From assembly GCA_011330835.1 (NCBI GenBank), contig DRPO01000501.1, positions 1 to 16,400 of the forward strand: DNA of 16,400 nucleotides, given 5' to 3'. Positions 13,869 to 16,400 of this stretch are shown here, piece after piece. The stretch is from Gammaproteobacteria bacterium (GTDB lineage Bacteria > Pseudomonadota > Gammaproteobacteria > UWMA-0217). Position 1 is the stretch's first letter. Every line of letters starts with the position of its first letter. A model generated the notes under the pieces. The model was given only the letters and a program-made list of their open reading frames with translations. It was not told the origin of the DNA and did no database searches. A program made the position numbers and the translations under genes.

Positions 13869-14501
13869 TTGAATTTCAGCATCATAACGGTAACGCCGTT
13901 TCAACAGAACTGTTCGCTGGTCTGGTGCGAGCGAACCCGCAAGGCGGCGGTGATCGATCCTGGCGGCGACGTGGAGCGCATCGAGGCGGCGGTCGAAGAG
14001 GCGGGCGTCGATCTCTCCATGATCCTGGCGACGCACGCGCATCTGGATCATGTCGGCGGCGTCGCCGAGCTGGCGGAGAAATACCACATTCCGGTTTATG
14101 GGCCCCACCGGGAGGACCAGTTCTGGATCGATGCGCTGGACGCCCAGGCGGAGATGTTTGGTTTCCCGCCCGCCCGTCCTTTCACGCCGGATCGCTGGCT
14201 GGATGACGGGGATGAGCCGCGGCTGGGAGAAGAGGTTTTCCAGGTGATTCATTGCCCGGGCCATACTCCGGGGCACGTCGTGTTCTTTCTTCCCCGGGCG
14301 CGACTCGCTTTTGTCGGCGATGTGCTGTTCGCCGGATCCATCGGCCGGACGGATTTCCCGCGAGGCGATCACGCCGCCTTGCTGGCTTCGATTCACAATA
14401 AACTGCTGCCGCTGGGGGATGAGGTGCGTTTTGTTCCCGGGCATGGGCCGATGTCCACATTTGGCGAGGAGCGTCAGTCGAATCCGTTTCTGCGCGCGTG
14501 A
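13869..14501 (+). CDS. gloC: MBL-fold hydrolase, type II glyoxalase GloC (YcbL)
   Basis: A small glyoxalase II that hydrolyses S-lactoylglutathione in methylglyoxal detoxification. It matches E. coli YcbL nearly end to end: PFQQNCSLVWCE, DPGGD, the metal motif THAHLDH (H56, H58, D60, H61), CPGHTPGHVVFF (H132), FVGDVLF (D151), GRTDFPRGDH and FVPGHGPMSTFGEER (H192). At 210 residues it lacks the C-terminal helical substrate domain of classical GloB. The start is a TTG: of two adjacent TTGs, 13869 is preferred over 13866 because it is 6 nt from a perfect AGGAGG (13857-13862) and yields MNFSII, matching YcbL MNYRII. It diverges from tcdA across only 29 bp, so its promoter must lie partly in the tcdA coding region. 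Confidence 0.92.
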   Translation: MNFSIITVTPFQQNCSLVWCERTRKAAVIDPGGDVERIEAAVEEAGVDLSMILATHAHLDHVGGVAELAEKYHIPVYGPHREDQFWIDALDAQAEMFGFPPARPFTPDRWLDDGDEPRLGEEVFQVIHCPGHTPGHVVFFLPRARLAFVGDVLFAGSIGRTDFPRGDHAALLASIHNKLLPLGDEVRFVPGHGPMSTFGEERQSNPFLRA

Positions 14502-14583
14502 ATGGTTTGATTTGGCCGATAAAAATCACGTTTCGACCGTCGATTTCCATAATCCGGCCGTTTGTATATTTGCGGAAAATGGA

Positions 14584-14709
14584 ATGAGAATTCGGTCACA
14601 TATCGCATCAGGGGGCGATTGTAAGATAGCGGCGTCTTTGTTGGAAAGACGAGACGCGCTTACGTTCCGGAATGCTTTGACTGGCCATTTCAGAACCGGG
14701 GAGGCGTGA
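14584..14709 (+). CDS. Possible small ORF, 41 aa (doubtful)
   Basis: An ATG frame giving MRIRSHIASGGDCKIAAS and a further basic, Leu/Arg-containing stretch ending in TGEA. CGGA (14573-14576) lies 7 nt upstream and TATATT about 14 nt upstream. It has one Cys and no homology that I recognise, no signal peptide and no double-glycine leader end. Its only interest is position: it is upstream of a PqqD-like gene, where a precursor peptide might sit. It may equally be chance. Confidence 0.15.
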   Translation: MRIRSHIASGGDCKIAASLLERRDALTFRNALTGHFRTGEA

Positions 14710-14893
14710 ATCCGGTTTGCGACTGCCGAAATGCTTGGCAACCTGGATAAGGCATGCATTCGTGCGAAATTCATGCGCTATCCGGGGTAAACACCTCTCG
14801 GCGGAGCAAGCTGTTTTTTTGGGCTTGGGTGTGCAACACGGATCGTCGCGGATTTTTTCCGTGATCAGGGCAATGTGCTTGTACTCGAAACGA

Positions 14894-14908
14894 GCCGCCA
14901 AGGGCGGC
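14894..14908 (+). promoter_or_regulatory. Hairpin immediately before the PqqD-like start codon
   Basis: GCCGCC-AAG-GGCGGC forms a perfect 6-bp GC stem ending 7 nt before the ATG at 14916, where a Shine-Dalgarno would be expected. No other ribosome site is visible, so the stem may limit translation of this gene. Confidence 0.4.
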
Positions 14909-14915
14909 GACAAAA

Positions 14916-15314
14916 ATGATAACAACCATCAAGAACCTTTTTAGAAAACCGGAGTTTGGCGAGGATCGCGCGGCGTTGGAAAGTTCTTGGCGGCGCGCCG
15001 TGGAGATCCCCTCCGGACAACCGTTCTCTGAAGTCGAAGGGGGCGGCGAGCCTGTTTTTCGTTTGCATGCCTGGCTCGAACTCCGAAAAGACGGAGAGAC
15101 CAGAATTCTGGTCGACAACCAGAGCGGATCGATTACCTCCTGCAATCCCACGGCCTGGACCATCCTGGAAGCTCTGAGTCACGGCGCGACGCCTTCGGCG
15201 CTGGCGTCCCGCATCGTGGATGCTTTCGATATCGGTCAGGAACAGGCCGAAGTGGACGTCGACGGATTTTTCCGGCATTTGATGGCGCTCGGCTATGTCG
15301 AGGAGGCGGGGTGA
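14916..15314 (+). CDS. PqqD-family (RiPP recognition element) protein, 132 aa
   Basis: The C-terminal part, about residues 60-130, follows the PqqD winged-helix pattern: two strands (ETRILVDNQSGSITS), then NPTAWTILEALSHGATPSALASRIVDAF and a closing VDGFFRHLMALGYV. PqqD-type domains bind the leader of a precursor peptide and present it to a modifying enzyme. About 60 residues precede the domain, longer than free-standing PqqD; they are polar and unassigned, and no membrane segment is seen. The gene ends in TGATG with the ATP-grasp gene, so the two are translated together. No pqqA, pqqE or other PQQ gene is present, so a role in PQQ synthesis is unlikely. Such domains also occur in systems with no known RiPP; the partner peptide here is unknown. 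Confidence 0.78.
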   Translation: MITTIKNLFRKPEFGEDRAALESSWRRAVEIPSGQPFSEVEGGGEPVFRLHAWLELRKDGETRILVDNQSGSITSCNPTAWTILEALSHGATPSALASRIVDAFDIGQEQAEVDVDGFFRHLMALGYVEEAG

Positions 15315-16400
15315 TGCGTATCGCCATTACCGGCTTCGGGGGCCTGGATCAGCCGGATTCGGGGCTATCCGTCGCCAGGGCGTTGCGCGCCGGCGTCGAG
15401 GATGATCTTGAGATTCACGCTCTGGGTTATGACCCGATGATGACCAGCGCCTGGATGCCGGGCGTGGCGGACTATGTTCATGCGCTGCCTCGCGTCGAGC
15501 AGGGCGAAGGGCGGATCCTGTCGCGAATTCTCGCCTTGCACGCGCGGCACGGCTTCGATGTGCTGATTCCCTGTGTGGATGAGGATATTCCGGTTTTCGC
15601 GCGCCTTGCCCCGGTTTTGCGAAAAGCGGGAATTCGAATCGTACTGCCGGAACCTGAACAGCTTGACCGCCTGCAACGTCCACATTTGCCGGATTTTCTG
15701 TTTGAGCATCTGATCATGGCGCCGGCCTCGGTCTATGTCGCGGATCTCGATAACGTCCGCCAGGAAGCCGAGCGGCTACGCTTCCCGTTGCTGGTTCGCG
15801 GAACGGTGACGGGGCGGAAGCTGGCGCGCAATGGACATGAAGCCGTCATGGCGGCGGAAAAGCTGGCGACTTCCCAAGGGCCGGGCGTCGTCTTGCAGCA
15901 ACTCGTGTCCGGGGAAGAGTTCGCGGTCTCCCTGGCGGTAGGCGAACAGGGGAACGTGCTGGGAGAGGTCGCCATTCGCAAGCTGGCGATCAACGACAAC
16001 GGCGAAGGCGAGTGCGGCGCGGTCATCGATGACCCGCAACTGCGCCAGTTTGTTCGGGATTTCCTGTCGGTGCTGGAGTGGCGCGGCCCGCTGGAGCTGG
16101 AATTCGTGCGAATGCCGGGCTCCATCCAACCCTGGCTCAAGGATATCCACTTCCGTTTTCCGTCCTGGATCATCCTGTCGCACTGGGCGGGCTTCAACCT
16201 GCCGGCGTTGATGGTCGCCGACGCCATGCGCGCGCCGGCGCGAGTGGACGCGGCAAAGCCCAGGCCGGGCGTGGTTTTCATGAATGGCGTTAGCGAGGCC
16301 GCGGTGCCCTCCCGCAATCTGACAGCGTTGAAGCGAGTGGGGAGCGCGGAAGGCAACCGTCGCCCCTCGCCCAGGTTCTATCCGGTTCCGGCGAATCCGG
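15314..16400 (+). CDS. ATP-grasp domain protein, divergent (3' end beyond window)
   Basis: The frame is open from the ATG at 15314 to the window edge (362 codons, no stop). AGGAGG (15301-15306) is 7 nt upstream. An N-terminal pre-ATP-grasp Rossmann-like region (MRIAITGFGG, then FDVLIPCVDEDIPVFARL near 81-98) resembles carbamoyl-phosphate synthase-type ligases. The ATP-grasp core runs about 130-300: FPLLVRGTVTG (157-167), VVLQQLVSGEEFAVSLAV (192-209), IRKLAIND, LELEF (260-264), and WLKDIHFRFPSW followed by GFNLPALM. Family members usually have Lys in the first motif and E-x-N-x-R in the last; here they read Arg and D277-x-H279-x-R281. Residues after 315 look unstructured or lead to another domain. 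By family it would form an amide or peptide bond with ATP; the substrate is unknown. Translation is coupled to the PqqD-like gene. Confidence 0.82.
   Translation, partial: MRIAITGFGGLDQPDSGLSVARALRAGVEDDLEIHALGYDPMMTSAWMPGVADYVHALPRVEQGEGRILSRILALHARHGFDVLIPCVDEDIPVFARLAPVLRKAGIRIVLPEPEQLDRLQRPHLPDFLFEHLIMAPASVYVADLDNVRQEAERLRFPLLVRGTVTGRKLARNGHEAVMAAEKLATSQGPGVVLQQLVSGEEFAVSLAVGEQGNVLGEVAIRKLAINDNGEGECGAVIDDPQLRQFVRDFLSVLEWRGPLELEFVRMPGSIQPWLKDIHFRFPSWIILSHWAGFNLPALMVADAMRAPARVDAAKPRPGVVFMNGVSEAAVPSRNLTALKRVGSAEGNRRPSPRFYPVPANP

Larger units (their letters stand above)
14502..14915. other. AT-richer intergenic region between gloC and the PqqD-like gene
   Basis: 414 bp with no recognisable gene, RNA or clear promoter. 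Base composition is visibly more AT-rich than the flanks, which suggests a junction between the core block and a separate cassette. Items seen: TATATT at 14565-14570 without a matching -35; a 41-codon frame (14584-14709) listed separately; a 19-codon frame at 14731-14790 without a ribosome site; a T7 run near 14815 with only a 3-bp stem before it; CACGGA/TCCGTG inverted arms (14837-14842 and 14858-14863); and a strong small hairpin just before the next gene. Confidence 0.5.

Noticed and set aside
14803..14821. T-run considered as an intrinsic terminator for gloC
   Set aside because: Only a 3-bp stem (AGC-AA-GCT) precedes the T-run, and it lies about 310 bp after the stop codon.
14526..14925. 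Two minus-strand frames (82 and 105 codons) in the AT-richer gap
   Set aside because: The longer one needs a non-ATG start, neither has a convincing ribosome site, and neither resembles a protein family.
14717..14944. 75-codon plus-strand frame with several Cys, considered as a RiPP precursor
   Set aside because: TTG start, no ribosome site, and it overlaps the start of the PqqD-like gene out of frame.

Overview
The window is a GC-rich, gene-dense bacterial chromosome segment from what is most likely a gammaproteobacterium. RNase E keeps exactly the Escherichia coli numbering of its catalytic and zinc residues (D303, D346, C404, C407). RluC, RluD, CysM, RlmD, TcdA, GloC/YcbL and BamD are all the gammaproteobacterial forms. 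The blocks rne/rluC/HAD phosphatase/sppA and cysM/rlmD recall Pseudomonas gene order; that comparison is from memory. I cannot name a genus. No rRNA, tRNA, CRISPR array, transposase or prophage gene was seen.

Left (1-3730). The lipoprotein gene bamD runs off the left edge. It diverges from rluD across a compact shared promoter. Converging on rluD is a leftward group: sppA, a family 2 glycosyltransferase, then a small nucleosidase-like protein. The last three are packed with a 1-nt gap and a 4-nt overlap.

Middle (3731-8662). A 270-bp gap holds an inverted pair of REP-like repeats plus a small tandem repeat; one copy supplies the last codons and stop of the HAD phosphatase gene. HAD and rluC overlap by ATGA and read leftward. 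Facing away from rluC is rne, with a good sigma70-type promoter and a roughly 440-nt structured leader that fits RNase E autoregulation. The rne tail contains a 12-bp in-frame tandem repeat.

Right centre (8688-14501). cysM and a DEDDy 3'-5' exonuclease overlap (ATGA). An imperfect palindromic repeat follows, then rlmD and a clear arsJ, the exporter of 1-arseno-3-phosphoglycerate, here without its usual GAPDH partner or an ArsR. tcdA converges on arsJ with overlapping stop codons and diverges from the metallo-hydrolase gloC.

Right end (14502-16400). A 414-bp, AT-richer gap leads to a two-gene unit coupled by TGATG: a PqqD-like (RiPP recognition element) protein and a divergent ATP-grasp protein cut by the window edge. 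This pair is the best candidate for an undescribed peptide-modifying or peptide-ligating system. The remainder is mostly housekeeping: rRNA and tRNA modification, RNA decay, envelope assembly and proteolysis, cysteine synthesis and metabolite repair.
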